64,000 bases of DNA from Eublepharis macularius (Eukaryota; Chordata; Lepidosauria; Squamata; Eublepharidae), in contig NC_072801.1 of the NCBI RefSeq assembly GCF_028583425.1, positions 61,395,766 through 61,459,765 of the forward strand, written 5' to 3'. How positions within the stretch are numbered: position 1 is the stretch's first letter; each line of letters begins with the position of its first letter. Below the pieces are notes generated by a model. The model was not told the origin of the DNA. It searched no databases and saw only the letters and a list, made by a program, of their open reading frames with translations. The position numbers and the translations under genes are program-made. Shown here in pieces: positions 24,201 to 30,935 of this stretch.

Positions 24201-26609
24201 AGGCTAGGCTGGACCATCCAGGTCAGGGAGCCCCCTCCCCCATCCATCCCCTATTTCACAGAGCAAAATGGTACAGCACTGCTCCATACCGGCAAGTATA
24301 GCATTCCTGTAACTTACATGACCTTGAATCTGCTAAAACAGCATCGTTGGCCCCGGAGCTAGGCTGTGCCCCACACCGTTCGTGAAAAAGCACAGTTGTC
24401 CCAGTGCATGGAGTGTAGCAGCCTTTGGGAGTAGGAATGGCAGGTGGTTCTGTGCCACAGCCCTCAGCACCGTCTAATTCACCCCTGCTACTGGCCAAGA
24501 AGTGGCCTGCGCCGGCCTTGTGAACAAATCCATAGTAGGAAACGTGTCAGAAATGACACAATTCTCCTGCTTCCCCCTGTGGGCCCTGAGGAAGGTAGTG
24601 GCATATGCCGTTTTATTTATTTATTTCAAATCCCACGCTTTCAAGGGCCTGTTTTTATTTTTAGTTGTCAACTGGTCTTATATGATTTCTTTAGGCAGAG
24701 AGAGTTAGAGGAGGGGTGTAAGAATAGGAGCCTTGACCCTCGGACTCCCTGGAAAGAAAATAGTAGCTGATGGAAATGGCAGGAAGACCTTGAACTATCT
24801 AGACCTGAGCAGGGGCGAGTCCACCTCAGATCAAGCTGAGCCAAACTATCCGGACCTGAGCAGGGACAAAACCGCCTCAGATCAAGCTGAGCCAAACAGT
24901 CCTTACGGTGCTGGCAGTGCCATAGGGGCCACTCGGCTTGGGCCCCGGCTGCAGCAGCAGCGATAGTAGAGGCAGGCTTGCCTATGCTCCTGGCTACCAG
25001 TGGTCTTCCGGTGCTGTTCCCTGGTTATGTTAAAGTGTCAGTCTGCCCCTGCTTCTGGGAAATAGGGAGACTGAGGTTAAATCTGAATGGTGGGGTGCCA
25101 ATACCTACTAACACTTGGCTTGAATTTCCTCAAACCAACCCTTACCCACCGTCTCTCTGTACAGCTGTCCACTTAGCAAAATGAACAGTAGCAGCACAGG
25201 AAATTTGGACCGAGCTGGTTCTCCACTCGCTGGCCCTGACGGAGGGGACAGCCCACGCTTCAGGCCTTCCCCGCGTGCCAGCGCATCCCGTCAACGCCCT
25301 TACAGCATGCTGAACCCTGACCTGTCGCAGGTGAGTGGAGGCCAGTGAGGATTGTGTGTGTCAAATGGAGGACCCTGTCAAAGGCCAGTATTGGGGGCCT
25401 CTTCAGTGTTCCTTTGCTGCCACTCTGTGGTCAGAAGCCGCCAAATGACACTTCTTAATAGAAACAACTTCTTTTGTGATGCATTCAAAATTCAGTGCTT
25501 TTTGTCTGTTCGTTTTTTGAAAACTCTTACCATTCCAAGGACTGAGTGGTTTTCCTGATGTTCTGGAGCATCTGACTGGATGCATGTCTGTGGGTCTTTT
25601 TGCATGAATGGAATGTATTCTTTTATATTTGAATTGGCTTCTTTCTTTCCTTTCCTTTCCAGTTAGCAAATGAGTTTGGGAGCCCTAGTGCCTCTCCTTC
25701 GAGGTAAGAGCCCTCTTCTGTGACTTCAGGGATCTTCTTTCTTCCTGTGAGGCCGCCAGTCTTGCATATTTATGGTTTAGGAATACCATATCCTCCTCTG
25801 TTTTATAACACGGGGTCTAAAGCCTCTGAGGGATTCCCAGCGCTGTGATTCTAGCCTAGCTTTCACGAGTAGGGGAGATTGGGGTTGGTTTTTTAAATGC
25901 TATCTTGTCTTGAAAACTCTCTGCAAATCAGAAGTTAGCTTTGCAGCAAAGTGCCGGACCATGAGCTTTTCTCTAACATGTTGCTTCTTCATTTGCAGAG
26001 AGGGTTTTATTAACCATAGGGAAGTATTCATGTGGTATCCCCCCACCCATCCATTATTTAGAAACAAAGAGCTGGAAGGAACCCCTGTGGGTCATCTAGT
26101 CCAACCCCCTGCACAATGCAGGACATTCACAGCTACCTCCGCCCCTCACCTCCCTCTATGCCCAGTGGAAGGCAAAAATGACCCAGTCCATCCAGCTGTT
26201 CCCTGCTGTGGGTTAACTCAACCTGTCTGCCATATTTTCATCCCACACTTTCTCTAAGGAGCACAGGTGGTATACACGGGTCCTCCTCCTTTCATTTCTC
26301 ATCACAACAGCCCTGTGAGGTAGGGTAGGCTGAGAAATACTGGCACATTGGCACAGAGTCACCCTGTGAGCTTCATTGCCACATGGGGATTTGAATTCTG
26401 CTTTCCACATTCCCAGTCTGTAGCTCTAACCACTACAGAACACTTACCTTAACTGGTCATAGGGCTTCTTCACCAGACTCCCGAGATCTGAGCCTGACAC
26501 TTTGATTCAAGCTGATGCTTTCCTTTCCCATTGCAGGACCAACCCATTTGCTCACATCAAACTGAAACGTACCGTGACGAATGACCGCTCAGCCCCACTC
26601 ATCCAGTGA
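110..26609 (+). CDS. BAIAP2-like: BAIAP2-like (IRSp53 family) I-BAR and SH3 adaptor protein, 14 exons
   Basis: Scaffold that binds and bends the plasma membrane through an I-BAR domain and recruits actin regulators through SH3 (family knowledge). Coding exons, all with AG/GT borders in matching phase: 110-157, 4052-4127, 4265-4351, 7625-7686, 8015-8086, 9558-9695, 13695-13847, 20859-21053, 21533-21761, 22412-22613, 23322-23393, 25165-25330, 25663-25703, 26537-26609; total 1614 bases, 537 aa, close to human BAIAP2. Residues 1 to about 235 are the I-BAR domain (start MSRSEEVNRLTENVY; inner QFNPSLRNF, ALTEERRR). Residues about 375-437 are SH3 (AIFSHAAGENSTLL, DGWHYGE, GWFPFSYTR). A Ser/Thr-rich linker precedes SH3, and the C-terminus is NPFAHIKLK..VTNDRSAPLIQ. 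From memory it is nearer to BAIAP2 than to BAIAP2L1 or L2. It is convergent with LMTK3. Exon calls are by eye; alternative 3' ends, common in this family, cannot be seen. Confidence 0.93.
158..4051 (+). other. Intron 1 of the BAIAP2-like gene
   Basis: The intron opens with GTGAGC and closes with a CTAG acceptor. Its first few hundred bases are C-rich. I recognise only the old Penelope-like dyad at 1914-2083; the rest is unremarkable, moderately AT-rich sequence with no coding signal I can support. Confidence 0.6.
1914..2083. mobile_element. Old Penelope-like inverted dyad
   Basis: The two ends are inverted copies (AAAACAGGAGTCCAG and CTGGAGTCCTGTTTT) with AGCTT-type words inside. The layout matches the clearer dyads at 53775, 56933 and 62354. 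The hammerhead-like core is decayed. Family assignment is by resemblance to those copies. Confidence 0.45.
4683..4773 (-). repeat. SINE body fragment
   Basis: The stretch with TTTTATCCTCACAACAATCC and TGTGAGGTGGGTCAGGC is the body of the tRNA-derived SINEs seen whole near 23698 and 26225, here truncated and on the minus strand. Confidence 0.5.
4797..4995 (-). mobile_element. TAGGGTTGCCA-family MITE (probably hAT-type)
   Basis: The ends are TAGGGTTGCCA and GGTAACCCTA, and the interior matches the other copies in reverse (TTCTCCAAGAGAACT, CTGGAGATCAGTTGTAATTC). The motif ACTTCCA occurs on both sides, consistent with a target-site duplication. Seven or so further copies lie in this window. Confidence 0.6.
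6807..7018. repeat. 212-bp CpG-rich palindromic element, copy 1
   Basis: The whole unit folds on itself around position 6913. The left arm begins GGCCGTTTCCAGACGGC and the right arm ends GCCATCTGGAAATGGCC, meeting at TTTTGCGCGA/TCGCGCAAAA. I count about ten arm mismatches, nearly all of CG-to-TG or CG-to-CA type. It shares ends and an inner motif with copies at 30005, 39497 and 59080. It lies in intron 3 of the BAIAP2-like gene. Family not recognised. Confidence 0.85.
7770..7893 (-). repeat. tRNA-derived SINE fragment
   Basis: The words CTGAGTCAGACCACTGGTC, CAGTATTGTCTA and GGCGGCTCTCCAGG are typical of the body of a squamate tRNA-type SINE in minus orientation; its tRNA-like head is missing here. 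Assigned from memory of the repeat, not by search. Confidence 0.5.
8358..8530 (+). mobile_element. TAGGGTTGCCA-family MITE
   Basis: A near full-length copy with ends AGGGTTGTCAGCC and GGCAACCCTA and the family core GGAGAAAATGGCTGCT. Flanks ACGTATAT and ACGTACAT differ at one base and may be an 8-bp target duplication. In intron 5 of the BAIAP2-like gene. Confidence 0.65.
9131..9428. mobile_element. Non-autonomous hAT-type element with 8-bp target duplication
   Basis: CTCTAACT occurs at 9123-9130 and again at 9429-9436, exactly flanking a 298-bp unit. Its ends CTGGGCTATCCAACC and GTTGGGAACCCCTG are imperfect inverted repeats. An 8-bp duplication with CAGGG-like ends is the hAT signature. No transposase is present. 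In intron 5 of the BAIAP2-like gene. Confidence 0.7.
9696..13694 (+). other. Intron 6 of the BAIAP2-like gene
   Basis: About 4 kb between exons 6 and 7. It contains short CA runs (10257-10266, 11409-11430), a histidine/threonine-coding CA-rich stretch near 11400-11960 with no real gene, and a CR1 3' end at its right side. Nothing else is recognisable. Confidence 0.55.
12985..13136 (+). mobile_element. CR1 LINE 3' end fragment
   Basis: GGATTGGACTAGATGACC, GAGGTCCCTTTCAACCC and the terminal repeat ATGATTCTATGA are the hallmark 3' end of CR1 LINEs, 5'-truncated as usual. In the sense orientation of the BAIAP2-like gene. Confidence 0.85.
14174..14411 (+). mobile_element. Sauria-type tRNA-derived SINE
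   Basis: A tRNA-like head with an A box around TAGTGGTTAAGAGC and a B box GGTTTGATTCCC is followed by a body with CACCTCACAGGG and the tail AAGGGCGGTATATAAATCAAA. This is a full-length plus-strand copy. The DIRS element starts immediately after its tail. Confidence 0.8.
14413..14610 (+). repeat. DIRS left inverted terminal repeat
   Basis: It pairs with 20276-20506 in inverted orientation across the block that includes GGCGCAGGCCAGCCGCCGGA and AACGGTCACGTGATCC. The outermost 30 or so bases differ from the right end but match the internal complementary region. Confidence 0.85.
14793..16949 (+). CDS. DIRS element Gag-like protein
   Basis: First frame of the DIRS element. An ATG at 14793 gives a plausible start just before a cysteine/histidine cluster (KHCLQCHTKMAKTDGHE, CLFCLG, CRICQG) resembling a zinc-binding motif. 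A long Ser/Arg/Pro-rich stretch and a Gln/Tyr/Arg-rich tail follow. This is the usual place and composition for DIRS Gag. The open frame also extends upstream to 14679. Confidence 0.75.
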   Translation: MASKALFKHCLQCHTKMAKTDGHELCLFCLGETHNVSACRICQGFTSKARQERKARLNSSLWQKVMSGGAPLPSSKAGPSPSAERHSRAGSVASARSGSKPRPPSASASRAASPAQGPVRPPRSASSTRSDPRPTSEPRIRVPSPRSEPTTGSIPVKPKRSKPRSPSKARSASVPRSSSEPAKKKKKTKHHRSPHPAPQEEVIVLPHTPSPHLDSPEPEELAVPVPDPMAFETVPAEFSSGPEPSPRRRSRPSPALRSPRLEPSPSPRRSRPSPARPSPPAAGRERRRSGDSVRSARSTASRHRQASYLPSPYRCQWEGAPAGFSVSEPRPSTSRSAWAPPPLQVPESQLGSDEEDVESFGYQSESWSEPSPAEELVPSADSPFEDLRIYADQMARMAKALEMDISSAVPQTKDKLLKRIYGDNPAYVGFPMLEGIEEIVEKVWQVPCDQPPTSKRIEQLYKIKQGTWPALVKHPPPSSLVTEEFNPRRSGHSSVPADKEGKKLDAMGRRQYIVASLGLRIANYQTIMAGYQLYLWEKLASYTRDLPPEQKAVVSLLQTEAVRLSKQQMNAGSHAADTAARGMASAVVLRRHSWLRSTALSQEVRSRVESMPFEGDSLFSKSTDETLKKKKEDRQTARSLGLAPADKPSSRSRYAPRSGPYHYQGRYQQQRPGYQQYPAYQQRPYPPAQQQRRRRPFKPRPAQQPAQQKDQQGTGRQY
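17124..18842 (+). CDS. DIRS element reverse transcriptase and RNase H
   Basis: Second frame of the DIRS element. Recognisable parts are the fingers/palm region (FFLVPKKDGGLRPILDLR), the PFGLSTAPRVFTK box, the YLDDWL catalytic box and, further on, an RNase H-like region (VTTDASLLGWGAY, HVAGSDNARADALSR). The order RT then RNase H then recombinase is that of DIRS elements. The frame overlaps the next open frame at its 3' end. Confidence 0.85.
   Translation: MAELDAEIVSLLAKGAVEELPYEDSVKGFFSRFFLVPKKDGGLRPILDLRGLNAFLKVTKFKMVTLAAVIALLRQGDWFVVLDLKDAYFHVGIRKEHRKYLSFVYRQRVFRYKVLPFGLSTAPRVFTKCVAPVVSFLREEGCTIFPYLDDWLIVAESESRLVQDIGLVLSTCQRLGLLVNLEKSKLVPSCKVSYIGALLDSVEGKALLPLERARTLRGLVSMFKRNRFQSVRAIQCLLGHMAAATSVVPFARLRMRPLQNWFVRRYNTLLHPPSLKFSIPRVILSSLDWWLSDDNLFKGTPFGYQHHDITVTTDASLLGWGAYCGDVSVQDVWSDREKTLHINVLELRAIRFALVSLTALLRNRQVLVQTDNTTAMYYVNQQGGTVSMALCREATLTWQWAIKNGVSLRAIHVAGSDNARADALSRVPLLDHEWELNVECVGPIFRMWGHPVIDVFATAATTKAHTFCSRAGSDPLSIGDAFQFTWTQGLHYMFPPFPLIPRVLCKIEEDGTDCILVAPFWPRQVWFPKLLRLSQRTYVSLPPRQDLLLNGSLVHHDPRKLHLTAWRIVPPL
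18840..19858 (+). CDS. DIRS element tyrosine recombinase
   Basis: Third frame of the DIRS element; the open frame reaches back to 18293, overlapping the RT frame, but recombinase-like sequence begins near 18840 (RRPSTRRAYAAKWRRFE, a SAM-like core-binding part). The catalytic part has the SARRVSEL arginine box, the HSTRSQASS box and a C-terminal KAATWSSADTFVRHY, the expected tyrosine recombinase pattern. This enzyme inserts the element without making target duplications. Confidence 0.85.
20092..20180 (+). repeat. DIRS internal complementary region
   Basis: GGCACAGAAGAACGAAGATG is the reverse complement of the left outer end, followed directly by the reverse complement of the right outer end (ACATACCTGTAACTTATG). 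This joint copy is thought to template circle formation during DIRS replication. Confidence 0.85.
20276..20506 (+). repeat. DIRS right inverted terminal repeat
   Basis: Reverse-complement partner of the left repeat, ending near TTAACCCTGTTTT, which matches the junction in the internal complementary region. Confidence 0.8.
21239..21430 (-). mobile_element. 5S rRNA-derived SINE
   Basis: In reverse, AAGCAGGGGTTGG and the GATCTCAGAAGCTAAGC word come from the 5' half of 5S rRNA, followed by a body with GGCAAACC..CTGCTTCTCAC and a tail with GACATGACAGCAC. It is decayed and not a 5S gene. Intron 8 of the BAIAP2-like gene. Confidence 0.7.
22776..22905 (+). mobile_element. tRNA-derived SINE
   Basis: The head GGCACGGTGGTAGAGCATG and CTTGCATGCAGAAGGTCCC resembles a tRNA with A and B boxes, the latter decayed. 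It is short and lacks a usable tRNA fold, so I call it a SINE rather than a tRNA gene. Intron 10 of the BAIAP2-like gene. Confidence 0.6.
23698..23935 (-). mobile_element. tRNA-derived SINE, full length
   Basis: On the minus strand it reads from a tRNA-like head (GTGGCTAGAATGTCAGACTA, B box GGATTCAAACC) through ACCTTGGGCCAGTCA and GTTGTTGTGAGGATAAAA to an A-rich tail by GGCGGGGTATAAATGAAG. Intron 11 of the BAIAP2-like gene. Confidence 0.7.
24015..24232 (-). mobile_element. 5S rRNA-derived SINE
   Basis: Minus-strand copy with GATCTCATCAGCCTTCAG..AAGCAGGGTCGG from 5S rRNA, then GGCAATGGCAAACC and TGATGGCACCATAC. More diverged than the copy at 61597. Intron 11 of the BAIAP2-like gene. Confidence 0.65.
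24793..24894 (+). repeat. Two-copy 51-bp tandem duplication
   Basis: Units 24793-24843 and 24844-24894 both read AACTATC..GACCTGAGCAGGG and ..CTCAGATCAAGCTGAGCC, with a few substitutions. The period keeps reading frame, so both strands stay open, but no coding signal supports a gene here. Intron 11 of the BAIAP2-like gene. Confidence 0.8.
26050..26216 (-). mobile_element. CR1 LINE fragment
   Basis: GGTCATCTAGTCCAACCCCC and TGCACAATGCAGGACATTCA are the CR1 3' region in reverse orientation. Intron 13 of the BAIAP2-like gene. Confidence 0.8.
26225..26443 (-). mobile_element. tRNA-derived SINE, diverged
   Basis: Same family and orientation as 23698: CAGCCCTGTGAGGTAGGG, GGATTTGAATTCTG (B box in reverse) and a head ending CTCTAACCACTAC. 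Close to the last intron's acceptor at 26536. Confidence 0.6.
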
Positions 26610-27332
26610 GAGGCACAGGGATAGGTGGCGCCGATCCATGGCTCTTTCCCCCGCTCTCTCTCCACCACAGTCTGTACATTCTCACCTAACAAAGTACATC
26701 TGGCTGCCTCCTCACCACCCCCTCTAGTGGCCAACGAGAGTATTGCAGCTCCTGGGGCTGGCACCGTGTGTCATGAGATATGGCAGAGAAGCTGAACAGT
26801 CATGTGCTCCACTGGTGGTAGGCAACAATTCCAGCAAAAGACAGCAGCCGACAGCGAAAGGAGAGGAAACAGGAGAGAAGCAGGAGCTAGGATGAGGAAC
26901 GTTACAAATGGATAGACAGAGGCCAAGGAAAAGTGGAGGAAGAGGAACTGGAGGTCTGAGCGAGGGAAAAAGGAAAAAAAACTGGGAGTGGATAGGAAGA
27001 CTGGCTTCTCACTTTGCAATATGTCTGCATAGAAGGCGCACTAGATCACGGCATCTGGATGAAAGCCACAATTCTTGGAGCACCCACTGCTTTGGATTGG
27101 AGTCCTAGACTTTGGAGTAAAGCCTGACCTACACATGTAGCAGAATGAGGTGGTAGAGTCACAAAGGGGTGAAATGGAGTGTGCCACTTGGGACTGCAAA
27201 CAGGAGAATCTCATTTTTGAATGCATCACTACAGTTTTGGGCGGGGGGGGGGAGGAATCTCCCTACCAGAAGAAAGCTAGCATGCAAGGAATGGAATGAG
27301 ATTGGATCCTGCAGTGTTGTTGTTGTTTTTAA

Positions 27333-27572
27333 TGTATTAGAATATTTAGTTTATTTATTATGTCTTTATCCTGCTCTTCTTCCAAGGGGCTTAGGGTAAC
27401 ATGTGTCGTTCCCCCAATTTAATGTAATTCTTACAACAACCCTGTGACAGCAATGAGACTAAGAGAAAGTGAGTGGCCCAGGGTTACTCAGTGACCCTTA
27501 TGACAAAGTGGGGACTTGTCCCCAGGGTCATTCCACTCCAATCCAACATTCTAACCATTACACTGTGCTGAC
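27333..27572 (-). mobile_element. tRNA-derived SINE, diverged
   Basis: Reverse copy with CTTACAACAACCCTGTGA, GGCCCAGGGTTACTCAG and a head ending ATTCTAACCATTACACTG. Same family as 23698 and 26225. Confidence 0.6.
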
Positions 27573-28468
27573 ATTTTCATGGGGGCAGCATTTAAAATGG
27601 CATCCCCCTCTCTACAGTCCGAAGGTCTAGTCTCTTGCTGTGGGATTCTACCGCCTCATTCTTCTGTCTGTGCAGAAGACCTCAGGCCTCATTCCAGTGG
27701 TCTATATCTCCAAGAAAGACAGTTAAGGTCAGAATGAAAGTGACATTTCCGGAATTCCGTTGGAATGCCATTGATTCCTGTGGGATGATTTTGGATCTCC
27801 TCACTTCCTCTGAATTGTGCATGGGGAATGGGATCAGTGACTTCCTTGATGATGGTGGGCTCTCGCGCAATCGCCTGCCCATCTGAAATGTTCACTGTGC
27901 GCGGTGGTGGGATAGTTGTTTCGTCTCCTAAGGGTGCTTTGCAAGGTAGGGTAGCAACGGCAGGCATACGAGTTCATTGCCACTCTCATGGATTTCAAAA
28001 GAGCAAGATGCCTGAAATTTATCCCTGAAGTGTAGGATTTGGAGATGTCAGGATAAGGGACAGAGAAAGGGAGAATGATTTAGGGAGAGAAGAATTTGGT
28101 TTAAAGGTGATTTGAAAGATCCAGACAAGCTGAATTTAAGGTGGAGCCACACAAGGCATCCTTTCACAGGGAGATTTCTCCACCGTTCGGTTGCTAAACA
28201 GCGGTGTTTTTTCCTTCCAAGCTTCCTCACATTCTCGTCTTTGTTGCCTTTCTGTGGTTTCTTATTGTTCCTGCATACTTTTTCATATTGGGAGAAAGCA
28301 GAGAAGCGATGAGGAAATCACAGAAGGATGAAAAACAGAAAACAAGGAAGCTTGGAGGCTGAGAGAGGGAAAGTGGAAAAATCTCTGTGTGAAAAGACCT
28401 TAAGGCAATTGCTGTGTGATCAGTCGTGTATCCTTGGGGCTGATTCACACATTCGTGTACATGGCATG

Positions 28469-28885
28469 CAGGGGCGGTGCCACGGTTTCTGGCACCAGCG
28501 GCTGCCCCTACGTGCACGTGCACATAGTGCACGTGCTCGCCCCCTGGACTGCATGATGATGTCACCATGCAGCAAGCCAGCCCCATTGGCTAGCGGGTGG
28601 CTGGGATGATGCGCGGAGGCTGCCTGCGCTCCCCGTCAGGCGCGGTGGGTGGCCAGGGAGGTTCCGCACGCCGCTCCGGACTCCTGCCGTGCCTGGCCTG
28701 CGGCTGCTGCGCCCAGCCAGGGATGTGTGTTGGTGATGGCGGCGGCAGCATGGGGCTGGCCAGCTGCAGCAGCTGTGGGCCAGGCACGCCAGCTCCGTGG
28801 CATGCGGCTCCGCCCCCACTGCCCCCTTTGGCGCCTCAGTGTCCGCGGCGACCGCCTCACCACCTCAATGGTAGCACTGGCCCTG
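28469..28885. mobile_element. GC-rich non-autonomous hAT-type element
   Basis: ATGGCATG lies at 28461-28468 and at 28886-28893, exactly flanking a 417-bp unit with ends CAGGGGCGGTGCCA and TAGCACTGGCCCTG. An 8-bp duplication plus CAGGG ends points to hAT. The interior is strongly GC- and CpG-rich against an AT-rich background and carries chance open frames on both strands but no transposase. Confidence 0.75.
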
Positions 28886-30004
28886 ATGGCATGACACACA
28901 ATAACAATGAATATGAGGACTGGCAACTGACTGTGAGAAACAACTCTGTTCAAAAACCCAAGATACGATGGCCCATTCATATTTATAAGTCATGCGTGCT
29001 CCTCAAGTGATTAAGCATACATGTGTGAACCGGCCCCTGTTGACTTCTGATGAGTATGTGAACAGTCTCCACTGAAAACGAATGCATTTGAGATTGTATC
29101 AAATGAGAGGAAAATTCTGTCTGTTGGTGTTTGATTAGCAATGGCTATTTCGCACCTCCATGCCATCACTTGCTATAATCAGTGATGGATATGGATATGG
29201 AAACATGCTCTTAGTTACCGGTGATGGAGTAATTTGGGCTGCGGGCGGCAAGGGGGGGTGAGATTTATGATTCTTGAATTTGTTAGGTATGCAATAGCTC
29301 CTGAAATATTTCCGTGGACTGCTGGTAGTCTACAAACTTCACTGAAGTGGCCCACACAGCAAATGGGTCTTTTTTGTCAGTCTATTGTGGAAATACCTTC
29401 TTCGAAAGAGCAATATTCATCTCACTAACACACTTCCATGAAAAATAAGCCACATGTTTTGATCCTAGGTTTACCATGTAATTTATACTGATTTTTTATG
29501 TAGTGTATTTAACCAGAACTTTATTATTAGATTATATGGTGGTCTGTAAGAAATTTAGAGACTTCACCATGTTCCTGAATGTTGGGGAACTAGTAGCATA
29601 GTAGAATATAGACAGAAAAGCCAGGAGCCCTGACTTCTGTGTCCTCTGGAAGGTAGCAGATTAGAACAGACAACACAATATATAATAAATGGGTTGATTA
29701 ATTTGTTTTAAGTTCAGTTGCTGAAATTAATAACACACACAAAAATAATATCCTTGTTTGTGGCGACCAAAATGCAGGCATTTCGGTCAAAACTCCCAGT
29801 CGAATATTTCAGCTGCAAAATCTCTGCCTAAGCAAAAGAAAGGGGTTTATTTCCTGTCAGGAAAGGGCATATTGTGCCCCCCCCCATACACACACATTTA
29901 CCCTATCCCGTTTTTCCCTAGGAAAAGTAACTCCCTTGTGAAAGTGTGGCAGTGCTGCCCCCTGCAGGCACAGAAGTGCCATTATGACATCCCAGTCTAG
30001 TTCT

Positions 30005-30232
30005 GGGCCGTTTCCACATGTCTTCTCCCCCTCTCGAAAAATAGCTCAAAACTTACAGAACGACGCGCTTTCGTGGCGCGATTTTCCATCATGACTTTGC
30101 TTTGTGGCACGTTTTCTGATGTTATCGCGCCACGAAGCAAAGTCATGTCGGGAAATCGCACCATGAAGGCGCATCGTTCCATAAGTTTTGCGCTATTTTT
30201 CGGGAGGGGGAGAAGACGTGTGGAAACGGCCC
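30005..30232. repeat. 228-bp CpG-rich palindromic element, copy 2
   Basis: The ends GGGCCGTTTCCACATGTC and GACGTGTGGAAACGGCCC are inverted partners, and complementarity continues through CTTCTCCCCCTC to the centre near 30118. Many arm differences are CpG transitions. Related to 6807, 39497 and 59080. Confidence 0.85.
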
Positions 30233-30745
30233 TAGTTACAGAGATCATAATCCTTGATCTTCCTTGCTTTGGATTTGTCCACATTATTGATAGATGAATC
30301 AGAGGCTGAAAAGAGGTAATGGCCTCTGGAAATGAGTAATTCATGCCTCGACATCGTATGTCTTGGGACAAGTGATCGTAAAAGCCAGCCCAGGGCTGTT
30401 ACTCTGGTGTGGTTCTCAGACCTGCAGTAAAATGATGGACCTTGAGCACAGAGGCAGAGCTCGTTAACTCAAGCTATCAACCCCTCCAATTGAACTCTAT
30501 GTACAAGTCAAGCGAGGGTCTCTTTTTTCCCTTTCCTTTAGATCTCTTGTTTTCTTTCCTTTGCAGCGCTGACTGAGTGCTCCTTTGTGCCAAATCTGAT
30601 GAGCCACCTTGCCTGTAGATTAAGGAGTGGGTGCAATTAACCATATTAAACCATATGGGAGATTAGAGAACAAAATCAGCAGAATGCACTGAGATTTTTT
30701 TTTTATTTTAAAAAAGGTTGGCAGCTGAATATATGTATGACATGC

Positions 30746-30935
30746 TTAGGGTTGCCAGCCTCCAGGTACGGCCTGGAGATCTTCCAGAAATACAACTGAT
30801 TCCCAGGTGGCAGGCCCCAGATCCCCTGGACAAAAGGCTGCTGGGGGGGGGGGGCGGTGGACTCTGTGGCATTATATCCTCCTAAGGTTCCTCCCCTCCT
30901 CAAATCTCTAGGAAGTTCCAGCATTGTCCACCCTA
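30746..30935 (+). mobile_element. TAGGGTTGCCA-family MITE
   Basis: TTAGGGTTGCCAGCCTCCAG at the left and CCACCCTAG at the right; the interior keeps the CTGGAGATCTTCCAGAA word and holds an 11-base G run (about 30842-30854). No clear target duplication. Confidence 0.6.

Noticed and set aside
28597-29010. GC-rich open frames suggesting a host exon
   Set aside because: They lie inside, or run out of, a 417-bp element bounded by an exact 8-bp duplication.
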